A stretch of DNA of 20,586 bases. Origin: DATKCN01 sp035513175 (lineage in GTDB: Bacteria; Chloroflexota; Chloroflexia; Thermomicrobiales; CFX8). Location of the stretch: assembly GCA_035513175.1 (NCBI GenBank), contig DATKCN010000097.1:1-20586 (forward strand). The letters run 5' to 3'. A program made the translations under genes and the position numbers. Positions 1 to 5,987 of this stretch are shown piece by piece. Position 1 is the stretch's first letter. The number at the start of each line of letters is the position of its first letter. The notes below the pieces were generated by a model, which had not been told where the DNA came from, searched no databases, and saw only the letters and a program-made list of their open reading frames with translations.

Positions 1-819
1 ATGTACGCCGACTGCCATGCAGGCCGCGAGCACACGCCGGAATCGTATGCTGAGAAGGCGCGGCTGGTGCTGGATGCAGGCTACACGGCGCTGAAGTTCG
101 ACCTCGACGTGCTGAATGAGCACACCCGAGACATCTCGGACGACCCGGACCCGCGCCGCTGGTGGCACGAGCCGTACAACCGCACGATCTCGTCGGCGGA
201 GCGGCGCTACATGGAATCGCTGGTGGCGGCGGTGCGCGAGGAGGCGGGGCCGGACATCATGCTGGCGATGGACTGCCACTGGAAGTTCGCCACCGGCGAC
301 GCGATCCTGCTGGCGCAGGCGCTGGAGAAGTACGACCTGATGTGGCTGGAGGACCCGGTCCCTCCGGAGAACGTGGATGCGCTGGCGAAGGTGACGGCCA
401 GCACGCGCACACCGATCTGCACCGGCGAGAACCTGTATCGCAAGCACGGCTACCGCGAGCTGATCGAGAAGCAGGCCGCCGGCATCATCTCGCCGGACAT
501 TCCAAAGATGGGCGGGCTGCTGGAGGCCAAGAAGGTGGCCGACCACGCCGACATGTACTACATCCCAATCGCGCCGCATAACGTCTCCAGCCCGATCGGC
601 ACAATGGCGGCGGCGCATGTCTGCGCGGCCATGTCGAACTTTCTGGTGATGGAAAATCACGCCTTCGAGGTGGAGTGGTGGGATGAGCTGGTCGACGGCG
701 GTCCGCTGATCCGCGACGGGTTCATTCATCTGAACGATGGGCCGGGGCATGGGCTGACGCTGAATGAGGACGTGGCGCGGGCGCATGTGCAGGCGGGGAC
801 AGCGTATTTCGGGGAGTGA
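1..819 (+). CDS. Acid-sugar dehydratase, mandelate racemase/enolase superfamily, D-galactonate dehydratase-like (5' truncated)
   Basis: C-terminal barrel part (272 residues) of an enolase-superfamily dehydratase, an Mg-dependent enzyme that removes water from sugar acids to give 2-keto-3-deoxy acids. The family is about 370-400 residues long and the window begins inside the gene, so the ATG at base 1 is probably internal. Visible active-site residues are K32-F-D34, D91-C-H93, E117 (LEDP), E143 (GEN), D166 (SPD) and H193 (APHN). D91, E117 and E143 would bind Mg, and H193 with D166 would be the catalytic dyad. Their spacings (26, 26, 23, 50) equal those I recall for E. coli DgoD (D183/H185, E209, E235, D258, H285), so a dehydratase rather than a racemase is likely. 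The exact substrate (galactonate, mannonate or another acid) cannot be read. It lies upstream of a RraA-family gene on the same strand, which suits a sugar-acid catabolic cluster. Confidence 0.85.
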   Translation: MYADCHAGREHTPESYAEKARLVLDAGYTALKFDLDVLNEHTRDISDDPDPRRWWHEPYNRTISSAERRYMESLVAAVREEAGPDIMLAMDCHWKFATGDAILLAQALEKYDLMWLEDPVPPENVDALAKVTASTRTPICTGENLYRKHGYRELIEKQAAGIISPDIPKMGGLLEAKKVADHADMYYIPIAPHNVSSPIGTMAAAHVCAAMSNFLVMENHAFEVEWWDELVDGGPLIRDGFIHLNDGPGHGLTLNEDVARAHVQAGTAYFGE

Positions 820-822
820 GTC

Positions 823-857
823 GGGACGCGATATGCGGGCCGCGGGACGCAGGACGC
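823..857. repeat. Degenerate heptanucleotide tandem array A (5 units)
   Basis: Five consecutive 7-base units begin four bases after the stop codon of the dehydratase gene. Units 1 and 4 are exactly GGGACGC, units 3 and 5 differ by one base each, and unit 2 is more diverged. The same unit recurs in array B at 9887-9914. Confidence 0.7.
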
Positions 858-877
858 GGCGGTTCTGTCGGGTTATG

Positions 878-901
878 TTACACGGCCAAGTGGCGGTGTA
901 A
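878..901. promoter_or_regulatory. 24-base inverted repeat (operator-like dyad or hairpin)
   Basis: Arms TTACAC (878-883) and GTGTAA (896-901) are perfect reverse complements. Inside them GCCA (885-888) and TGGC (891-894) also pair, around a two-base centre, with a single G/G mismatch between the two arm pairs. No T-run follows, so it is not a typical intrinsic terminator. It lies 59 bases after the dehydratase stop and about 230 bases before the RraA start. It could be a repressor operator or an RNA hairpin; the sequence does not decide. Confidence 0.4.
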
Positions 902-958
902 GGGTTTGGCGGTCTAATCATGTTCACGCAAGCGTTGCTCCTGGCAAAACGCGTGGGG

Positions 959-1072
959 GAGGCTCCGCGTAGCCTCGCCGGTAGGACGCGACGCGGTCTG
1001 GCCCGGGATCTCCAACGCCGATCGGGTCGTTAGCCACCGCCGTATCCAACCCGGGAGGCCCCGCGCGGCCTC
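959..1072. repeat. Two copies of an 18-base hairpin element in the 820-1134 spacer
   Basis: The 18-base units at 959-976 and 1055-1072 share the consensus GAGGCYCCGCGYRGCCTC. Each folds into a 6-bp stem with a 6-base loop. Fifteen of 18 positions are identical, and two of the three differences lie opposite each other in the stem (T-A in copy 1, C-G in copy 2), a compensatory change. The second stem extends further with GG/CT (GGGAGGCC to GGCCTCCT). The 315-base spacer 820-1134 holds this pair, the dyad at 878-901 and heptamer array A, and no convincing gene. It may be a dispersed palindromic repeat or part of a structured leader for the RraA gene. Confidence 0.5.
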
Positions 1073-1134
1073 CTCTACGAACGTTCTGGCGCCGAGTCCC
1101 GACCAAGGGTCAGTCAACATGAGATGGAGCAGCC

Positions 1135-1956
1135 ATGATCTTCAGCAGCCATCACGCAATCACCAGCCTGACGCGCGAAAGCACACATGCGCGCTTCCCT
1201 GACGGACGACCACGTGTGCCGGATGACATGCTCGAACGCATGCGGCTGGTCACGACCGAGGAGGCGTGGTCGGTGCTCAGGAAGCATGGCTACCACCTGC
1301 AATTCGAAGGCGGCTGGATGAACCTGCATCCGCAACGGGTGCTGGTGGGGAGGGCGGTGACGGCAGCGTTTGTGCCGCACCGGCCGGATTTTCATGCGCT
1401 GGTCGAGGACGAGGGGCGGGACGCGGGGCGCATCGGCGGGCAGAACTCATGGGTGATCGACACGCTGGTGGAGCATGACGTGCTCGTAGTCGATCTGTTC
1501 GGCAAGCTGAAGGACGGCACGTTCGCCGGAGACAACCTCGGGACCGCGATTCACGCGAAGTCGAAGACCGGCATGGTGATCGACGGCGGCATCCGCGACC
1601 TGCAACGCATGCTGGAGCTGCCGGACTTCGCCGTGTTCGTGCGTGGCGTCGATCCGTCCGCGATCGCGGACGTGACGCTGGCCGGGGTGAACGTGCCGGT
1701 GCGCATCGGGCAGGCGACGGTGCTGCCGGGCGATGTCGTGCTCGGCACGCGCACGGGCATCATTTTCATCCCACCGCAGCTGGCGCGGGAGGTTGTGGAG
1801 TACTCCGAGGACACGCGCATGCGCGACGAGTTCGGGAAGCAACGCATCGCAGAGGGGACGTACACGCCGGGGGAGATTGACGTGACGGAGTGGGTTGCGG
1901 AAATTGAGGTTGACTACAAGCGATGGAGGGAGCGGCGCGAGCGGATCGACGATTGA
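1135..1956 (+). CDS. RraA family protein (HMG/oxaloacetate-aldolase-like)
   Basis: 273-residue member of the RraA/HMG-aldolase fold. The family includes divalent-metal-dependent aldolases that cleave 4-hydroxy-4-methyl-2-oxoglutarate or decarboxylate oxaloacetate, and proteins first named for RNase E inhibition. The conserved core is visible: G132-D-N-L-G-T137 and D150-G-G-I-R154-D155. R154 and D155 correspond to the substrate-binding Arg and metal-binding Asp. The late motif VLPGDVVLGTRTG follows. It is about 50 residues longer than E. coli RraA, with an N-terminal extension and a charged C-terminal tail. The ATG at 1135 is preceded by GGAG at a suitable distance. Its place behind an acid-sugar dehydratase favours a catabolic aldolase role over RNA metabolism. 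A frameshifted remnant of a second copy lies at 2780-2908. Confidence 0.85.
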   Translation: MIFSSHHAITSLTRESTHARFPDGRPRVPDDMLERMRLVTTEEAWSVLRKHGYHLQFEGGWMNLHPQRVLVGRAVTAAFVPHRPDFHALVEDEGRDAGRIGGQNSWVIDTLVEHDVLVVDLFGKLKDGTFAGDNLGTAIHAKSKTGMVIDGGIRDLQRMLELPDFAVFVRGVDPSAIADVTLAGVNVPVRIGQATVLPGDVVLGTRTGIIFIPPQLAREVVEYSEDTRMRDEFGKQRIAEGTYTPGEIDVTEWVAEIEVDYKRWRERRERIDD

Positions 1957-1957
1957 T

Positions 1958-1999
1958 CGGGAACAGGTTCATGCGCGTGCCGCAACCCACACGTTCCCG
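1958..1999. terminator. Hairpin between convergent RraA and DUF2283 genes
   Basis: Arms CGGGAAC (1958-1964) and GTTCCCG (1993-1999) are perfect reverse complements, with a smaller nested pair GGTT (1966-1969)/AACC (1984-1987). It fills the 45-base gap between two convergent stop codons and could act as a bidirectional terminator. There is no T-run, so termination efficiency is uncertain. Confidence 0.35.
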
Positions 2000-2001
2000 C
2001 G

Positions 2002-2385
2002 TCAGTCTGAGGCGTAGTCCAGATCGTCGACGGCCATCTTCACGGCTGCTTCGTGTAACGCGTCCTCTCCCGCGCCGTGCAGCGCGTCGAAGATAGCCTC
2101 CAACGAAATGCTCGCTCGCATGGCCCACACAACGTAGCGCGGCTCGGAGCGCAGCGCGTGACTGAGAAACGCTTCAACCTGCAAACCAACGATGCGGTTG
2201 GTGTCAAGCTCAACCCGGAGATTTTCCACGTCAGACACGTCGAGGCTGAAAGCGGGCCGAGCCTCTCCGAAGAAGTGAACGGTCAATGTGTCGCTCAGCG
2301 CGTCATAGCGGAACGTGACGGAGCGGCTGTCGATGTCCGCGGCTGATGGCTTGATCAGGCGGTGTCCTAAATACTCGATGACCAC
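2002..2385 (-). CDS. DUF2283 domain protein, probable partner of the upstream nuclease-like gene
   Basis: 127-residue protein. Residues about 22-78 match the DUF2283 pattern: a start like VTFRYDALSDTLTVHF, then acidic strands, then LDTNRIVGLQVEAF. The function of DUF2283 is not established; such proteins often sit next to small toxin-like genes and may be antitoxins. The start is GTG at 2385, preceded by AAGGAG about eight bases upstream. An in-frame reading reaches further upstream but its residues look non-coding and overlap the neighbour. The start overlaps the 3' end of the preceding minus-strand gene by 19 bases, so the two are translationally coupled. The C-terminal 45 residues are an acidic, alanine-rich helix-like extension beyond the usual domain. 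Confidence 0.65.
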   Translation of the reverse strand: MVIEYLGHRLIKPSAADIDSRSVTFRYDALSDTLTVHFFGEARPAFSLDVSDVENLRVELDTNRIVGLQVEAFLSHALRSEPRYVVWAMRASISLEAIFDALHGAGEDALHEAAVKMAVDDLDYASD

Positions 2386-2711
2386 TTGACGCGCTCCTTC
2401 GGCTTGACACGTCCGGTCAGGCAGGCGGTTACGATTATGCCAGTTGCCGATGGTGAGTCCCGCCCCGCCGTAAAATGAACGCAAACCTTCAGCAACAAGC
2501 GACCGCGAACATTGAACCGATAGAAGTTTTCCCGCGCCCGATGGAGGAGGTCGAATGTGACAAGATGCGGATCGGTCACCGTGCTGCTGAGAGACTGGAA
2601 CAGCGCTTCCATCTCGGGATGCTCGGAAGTGATATGACGGAGCCACTGGTCTGACGACAGGACGACGACCCTGTCCCATGGATCGTTGAGCTCCAGCAGA
2701 TAGTTCGCCAA
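2367..2711 (-). CDS. Putative PBECR-like nuclease toxin
   Basis: About 114 residues if translation starts at TTG 2711, which has GAGGG just upstream. GTG 2741 is an alternative, and the ATG at 2813 would start inside a gene remnant and lacks a ribosome binding site. The pattern is a strand VVVLSSDQW, an H in HITSEHPEM, VTDPHLV, RARENFYRF, RGRLLLKVCVHF and GIIVTACLT. This resembles, from memory, the small PBECR-type (Barnase/EndoU/colicin/RelE-like) nuclease family, in which conserved H, R and Y residues are catalytic. Such genes are commonly followed by DUF2283 genes, as here. I infer a toxin-antitoxin pair with the 19-base-overlapping downstream gene. Assignment rests on pattern recognition only. 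Confidence 0.5.
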   Translation of the reverse strand: MANYLLELNDPWDRVVVLSSDQWLRHITSEHPEMEALFQSLSSTVTDPHLVTFDLLHRARENFYRFNVRGRLLLKVCVHFTAGRDSPSATGIIVTACLTGRVKPKERVKWSSSI

Positions 2712-2779
2712 CGAGCCCTCGCAGCCTGTCGCACGACTCACCGGATGCCTGGCAGGGACTATCACCGCATGGGACGCTC

Positions 2780-2908
2780 CATGCCCGCGGGACCAGTTCG
2801 GGGAGCAACTCATCGCAGAGGGGACCTACACGCCGGGAGATTGACGTGACGGAGTGGGTCGACGCGATCGAGGCGGATTACCACTGGTGGAATGCGGAGC
2901 GCGGATAG
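2780..2908 (+). pseudogene. 3' remnant of a second RraA-family gene (frameshifted)
   Basis: The stretch from about 2791 aligns with codons about 231 onward of the intact RraA gene (1825-1956). Over the first 75 or so bases there are only a few differences, including a stretch of 15 identical bases (CATCGCAGAGGGGAC). It then diverges while keeping protein-level similarity (DVTEWV, then IE.DY, then W). One G is missing in the run before AGATTGACGTGA, which turns the frame into an immediate TGA. If the base is restored, the frame ends at TAG 2906-2908. The 5' three quarters of the gene are absent and the toxin-like pair lies immediately upstream. It is a decayed paralog end, not a functional gene. 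Confidence 0.75.
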
Positions 2909-2950
2909 CGATTCGGCGGCATTACGATGATCCGGGTCATCGGAGCTCGC

Positions 2951-2959
2951 TGTTACAAT
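2951..2959 (+). promoter_or_regulatory. Extended -10 promoter for the M19 gene
   Basis: TGTTACAAT gives the extended -10 TG plus a hexamer TACAAT that matches five of six consensus positions. No good -35 hexamer lies 17 bases upstream. Transcription would start near 2966, giving a leader of about 35 bases before GTG 3001. Confidence 0.45.
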
Positions 2960-3000
2960 CGCTCGATCAGTCCTGTCAACGCGAGAAGAGGGAGGCGAAA

Positions 3001-4191
3001 GTGGCCACTCAGCGCGCAGCGCGCCTGACTCCGGAGGAGGCCGTCGAGCTACATCACCAGGCGCTGGTGATCGACACGCAGCAGCCGCCGATCACGTCCG
3101 GCATCGTCTTCACGCCGGGCATGCGCGCGGCGCTGATAGAGCAGGCGGCACAAGGACGCACTCGCGCGGATGCGGGACCTGTCCTGGAGGCCGCCCTGGT
3201 GAGGGATATCCAAACGTCGGCCGAGGCGCGCGACATCTACCTCGACATGTGGCGACGTTCGGGCGTCACCATCGCCTGCGGCACCTACGCGGGTCCCGAC
3301 CGGCTGGCGACAGCCTTCGAGCGCTCAGTGCGCAAGATCGCCAACGCCCAGGCGATCATCGCCGCGCTCGGTGACCACATGCTGCTGGTGCGGGACGCCG
3401 GTGACATCGAGCGAGCACACGCCGAGAGCAAGCACGGCATCGTGATCGACTTCCAGAACACCCTCTCTATCGGCGACGAGCTCGACCGGCTCGACCTGTT
3501 CCACGGACTGGGCCTTCGCATGGTCCAGCTGACGTACAACCTGCAAAACCTGGTCGGCGACGGCTGCACCGAAACGTTTCAGGGCGGGCTCACCTGCTTT
3601 GGCCGCGAGGTCGTTCGCCGTCTCAACGAGCTGAAGATCCTGGTTGATGTCAGCCATTGCAGCGAGCAGGTCGGCTGGGACGCGATGGAGGCTTCGTCCG
3701 CGCCGGTGATCGTGTCGCATTCAGCGGCCAAGGGCGTGGCCTACCACGACCGCGGCAAGACCGACGAGCTGGCCAGGGCCATCGCCGACCAGGGCGGCTA
3801 CTTCGGCGTCGTCGTCGTGCCGGGTTTCATTCGCGACCGGCCGGGGACGACGATGGACGACGTCGTGAGACAGATCGAGCATCTGGTCAATGTGTGCGGC
3901 ATCGACCACGTTGGCATCGGCACCGACAAGGCGGGTCCGGGATCGGGCACGAACTCGCTGGTCGAGTATCCGGACACGATGCCCGAGCGGTTGCCCGGTG
4001 ATTTCAACTGGACCGGATTCCGCCCGGAGGAGCACCGGCTTACCGAGGACTACAGCATCGAGGGCTTCGCCAGCCTGGCCGACTGGCCGAACATTACGGT
4101 AGCGCTGGCGCGGGCAGGCTTCAACGAGGAGGAACTGCGCAAGCTGCTGGGCTTGAACTACCTGCGCGTATTCAGGGATGTCGCGGGGTAG
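3001..4191 (+). CDS. Peptidase M19 (membrane dipeptidase) family protein, atypical metal site
   Basis: 396 residues from GTG 3001, chosen because GGGAGGCGAAA directly precedes it; the open frame extends upstream only through the RraA remnant. The family is Zn-dependent dipeptidases with a TIM-barrel fold. Second-zinc ligands H219 (VSHCSE) and H240 (VSHSAAK) and the catalytic D309 (GIGTD) are present, with spacings of 21 and 69 identical to those of human renal dipeptidase (H198, H219, D288). The first-zinc motif DxHxD is replaced by D25-T-Q-Q-P29. The bridging Glu appears as Q152 in IDFQNT, and the substrate His (H152 of the human enzyme) as Tyr in LTYN. I recall a bacterial subfamily with the same FQNT and LTYN signatures, so this looks like a conserved divergent branch. 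It may be mono-zinc or act on another substrate. No signal peptide is seen, so it is probably cytoplasmic. Confidence 0.85.
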   Translation: MATQRAARLTPEEAVELHHQALVIDTQQPPITSGIVFTPGMRAALIEQAAQGRTRADAGPVLEAALVRDIQTSAEARDIYLDMWRRSGVTIACGTYAGPDRLATAFERSVRKIANAQAIIAALGDHMLLVRDAGDIERAHAESKHGIVIDFQNTLSIGDELDRLDLFHGLGLRMVQLTYNLQNLVGDGCTETFQGGLTCFGREVVRRLNELKILVDVSHCSEQVGWDAMEASSAPVIVSHSAAKGVAYHDRGKTDELARAIADQGGYFGVVVVPGFIRDRPGTTMDDVVRQIEHLVNVCGIDHVGIGTDKAGPGSGTNSLVEYPDTMPERLPGDFNWTGFRPEEHRLTEDYSIEGFASLADWPNITVALARAGFNEEELRKLLGLNYLRVFRDVAG

Positions 4192-4192
4192 C

Positions 4193-4236
4193 TGGCCGCG
4201 CCGACGCCATTCCCGGCGCGGTCAGCGGTGTCCGCT
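4193..4236. terminator. Hairpin cluster between convergent M19 and M28 genes
   Basis: TGGCCGCGCCG (4193-4203) and CGGCGCGGTCA (4214-4224) form an 11-bp stem with one G-T pair and a 10-base loop, two bases after the M19 stop. A second small stem AGCGG/CCGCT (4224-4228, 4232-4236) abuts it. No T-run follows. The position between convergent genes favours a bidirectional terminator. Confidence 0.5.
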
Positions 4237-4260
4237 CAGCGCGTGAGTACGCGGTTTGAC

Positions 4261-5679
4261 TCAAACAGCACGGTTAGCCCGCCCCCAGTGGTGGTCGAGG
4301 AAGTGCCCCTGCCCGGAGTCCTCAAGCACCTTGTGGGCTTCCTGCTCAGTGCGACGTTCGGCCGGGAATGGGTCGGCCATCGCCAGGCGCAGGGCGACGC
4401 GGGCCGCGAAGGCCGCCCCCATTTGCAATCCCCGCAGGCGGATCTTGTCGAAGGTGTCTCCCTCGGTGTGTCCGTAGCCGCGGCCGATCATGCCTGCCGT
4501 CGAGTCGGCGCTGTTGAGGGTGATGCTGGGGTAGCCCTTCATGAAGAACGGAAAGTGGTCGGAGTGCACGCTGATGCGGTCCATCGTCGTGAAATCGTAA
4601 TGCATGTCCCGCGGCAGGGCGCGGAAGTACGAGGCCAGCTCCGGATCGCCCGTAACCGTTATGCGCTCCTGCCCACCCTCGCCCCGGCCCGCGCCATCGA
4701 GATTCACGGCCATGCGCAGCGTTTCCTGGCAGTCGTCGGACGTGTAGTAGTCAGCGTGATGAAAGCTGCCACCGAGGCCAAGCTCTTCGTAACCAAAGCA
4801 GATGATCCTGATGGTGCGCTTGAGCTGTCCGGCATACGGGGCGAGCAGCCGTCCGACCTCGACGCCGACCAGTGTTCCGGCGCCATCGTCGCCGGCGCCG
4901 TGACAGATGTCGTGGCTGTCGTAGTGGCCGCCGACCACGATGACCTCTTCCGGATGTTCGCCGCCGGGGATGTCGCCTATCACGTTGTAGGAGTGTGACA
5001 GGCGGGTCGTGTTGCTGAGGCGGATGAGCGCGCGCTTGCGGCGCTCGTCGAGGATGCGACGGAGCTGGGCGCCGGCCTCACAGGTGACGCCGATGGCAGG
5101 AATAGGCGCCTCGTGGTCGGCGGCGTCGGGACCGCCGGGGTTCTTCGCGTAGAGCGAACCGGTGATGTGCAGCAGGCCAGGGTTCTTGTTGATCATGATG
5201 TACGCGACGGCGCCCGCGTCGACCGCCAGCCGGTACTTGTCGGTGCGATGCAACGACACCTCGCCGGGCCGGTTCGTTTCCGCCGCGCTGATAACGATTT
5301 TATTGCGCACGGCGCTGCCGGCGCGCTCGAAGTCGGCCGCCTCGCCATCGCCGAGATCGATCATCTCCCCCCGGAACTCGCCGGAGCCGCTGAACGGCAT
5401 CGCGATCGACGGGATCGTGGTCACGGGCACGATGGTGATGATCAGCTCGCATTCGCCCCGGTCCCACGTGTAGACGGGGAACTTGTCGAGGCGCGGGTTG
5501 TGCAGCCCATAGTCCTGCATCTTGCCCAGCACATAGACCGCTCCGGCATGCTCACCCCCAGTGCCGCCGAAGCGCACCCCGACCTTGTCGCACAAGTGAC
5601 GCAGGTTGTCGTAGATCTCTCCAGAGGTCCATGCGTCGCCAAGCATTTGCCGCTCGATGTCCTGAATTGCCCCCGTCAC
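4261..5679 (-). CDS. M28 family zinc aminopeptidase/carboxypeptidase-like protein with PA domain
   Basis: 472 residues from GTG 5679, which has AAGGAGG at ideal spacing; the frame continues upstream to 5760 without a better site. The co-catalytic di-zinc set of M28 is complete: H252-Y-D254 (GGHYDSHD), D264 or D265 (GAGDDGAGT), E298-E299 (GYEELG), D328 (NLDGAG) and H404 (GHTEGD). Residues about 90-180 look like the inserted protease-associated domain (VRNKIVIS, then GAVAYIMINK), as in carboxypeptidase Q-like members. It should hydrolyse peptides from one end. No signal peptide follows the chosen start, unlike many secreted relatives, so it is probably cytoplasmic or an unconventional case. It converges with the M19 gene; the two peptidases are not co-transcribed. 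Confidence 0.88.
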   Translation of the reverse strand: MTGAIQDIERQMLGDAWTSGEIYDNLRHLCDKVGVRFGGTGGEHAGAVYVLGKMQDYGLHNPRLDKFPVYTWDRGECELIITIVPVTTIPSIAMPFSGSGEFRGEMIDLGDGEAADFERAGSAVRNKIVISAAETNRPGEVSLHRTDKYRLAVDAGAVAYIMINKNPGLLHITGSLYAKNPGGPDAADHEAPIPAIGVTCEAGAQLRRILDERRKRALIRLSNTTRLSHSYNVIGDIPGGEHPEEVIVVGGHYDSHDICHGAGDDGAGTLVGVEVGRLLAPYAGQLKRTIRIICFGYEELGLGGSFHHADYYTSDDCQETLRMAVNLDGAGRGEGGQERITVTGDPELASYFRALPRDMHYDFTTMDRISVHSDHFPFFMKGYPSITLNSADSTAGMIGRGYGHTEGDTFDKIRLRGLQMGAAFAARVALRLAMADPFPAERRTEQEAHKVLEDSGQGHFLDHHWGRANRAV

Positions 5680-5838
5680 GTCCCGCTCCTCCTTCGCTCC
5701 ATCTGACATCTCGTCCGACGTCAGGATGCGACCGAACGACGATCGCGTCAATCCCGCCACGCGGCGGGCTACCGGATCGAATCACGAACGAATCGACGCC
5801 TCGGGCGACGGGGATGCGCTGACCCACCTCTTGGGTGA

Positions 5839-5867
5839 TTGACACAGCGCGTCTGATTCCCTATTGT
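5839..5867 (+). promoter_or_regulatory. Sigma70-like promoter for the beta-helix surface protein
   Basis: TTGACA (5839-5844, perfect -35) and TATTGT (5862-5867, four of six) are separated by 17 bases. Transcription would start near 5874, leaving a leader of about 114 bases. A small hairpin ACCCA/TGGGT (5822-5836) abuts the -35. Confidence 0.55.
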
Positions 5868-5987
5868 TGGAGCAGGCGCGGCGCGTCGGCGCCGCAGCGA
5901 GACGGCGACAGCAGCACGCTTCGGAGCCCCATCGTGGACAGACTCCGAACTATTCAGCTCGTTTTTTCAGGGAAGTGGAGATCGCAC

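Noticed and set aside
823..857. CRISPR-like repeat array
   Set aside because: Units are 7 bases and contiguous, with no spacers, so it is a simple tandem repeat.
914..1120. Minus-strand open frame of 68 residues in the first spacer
   Set aside because: Its sequence is the translation of the two hairpin units (RGYAEPP and RGRAGPP are the same repeat read as protein), and it has no ribosome binding site.
2854..3000. Upstream extension of the M19 frame
   Set aside because: It reads through the RraA remnant in another frame, and a strong ribosome binding site precedes GTG 3001.
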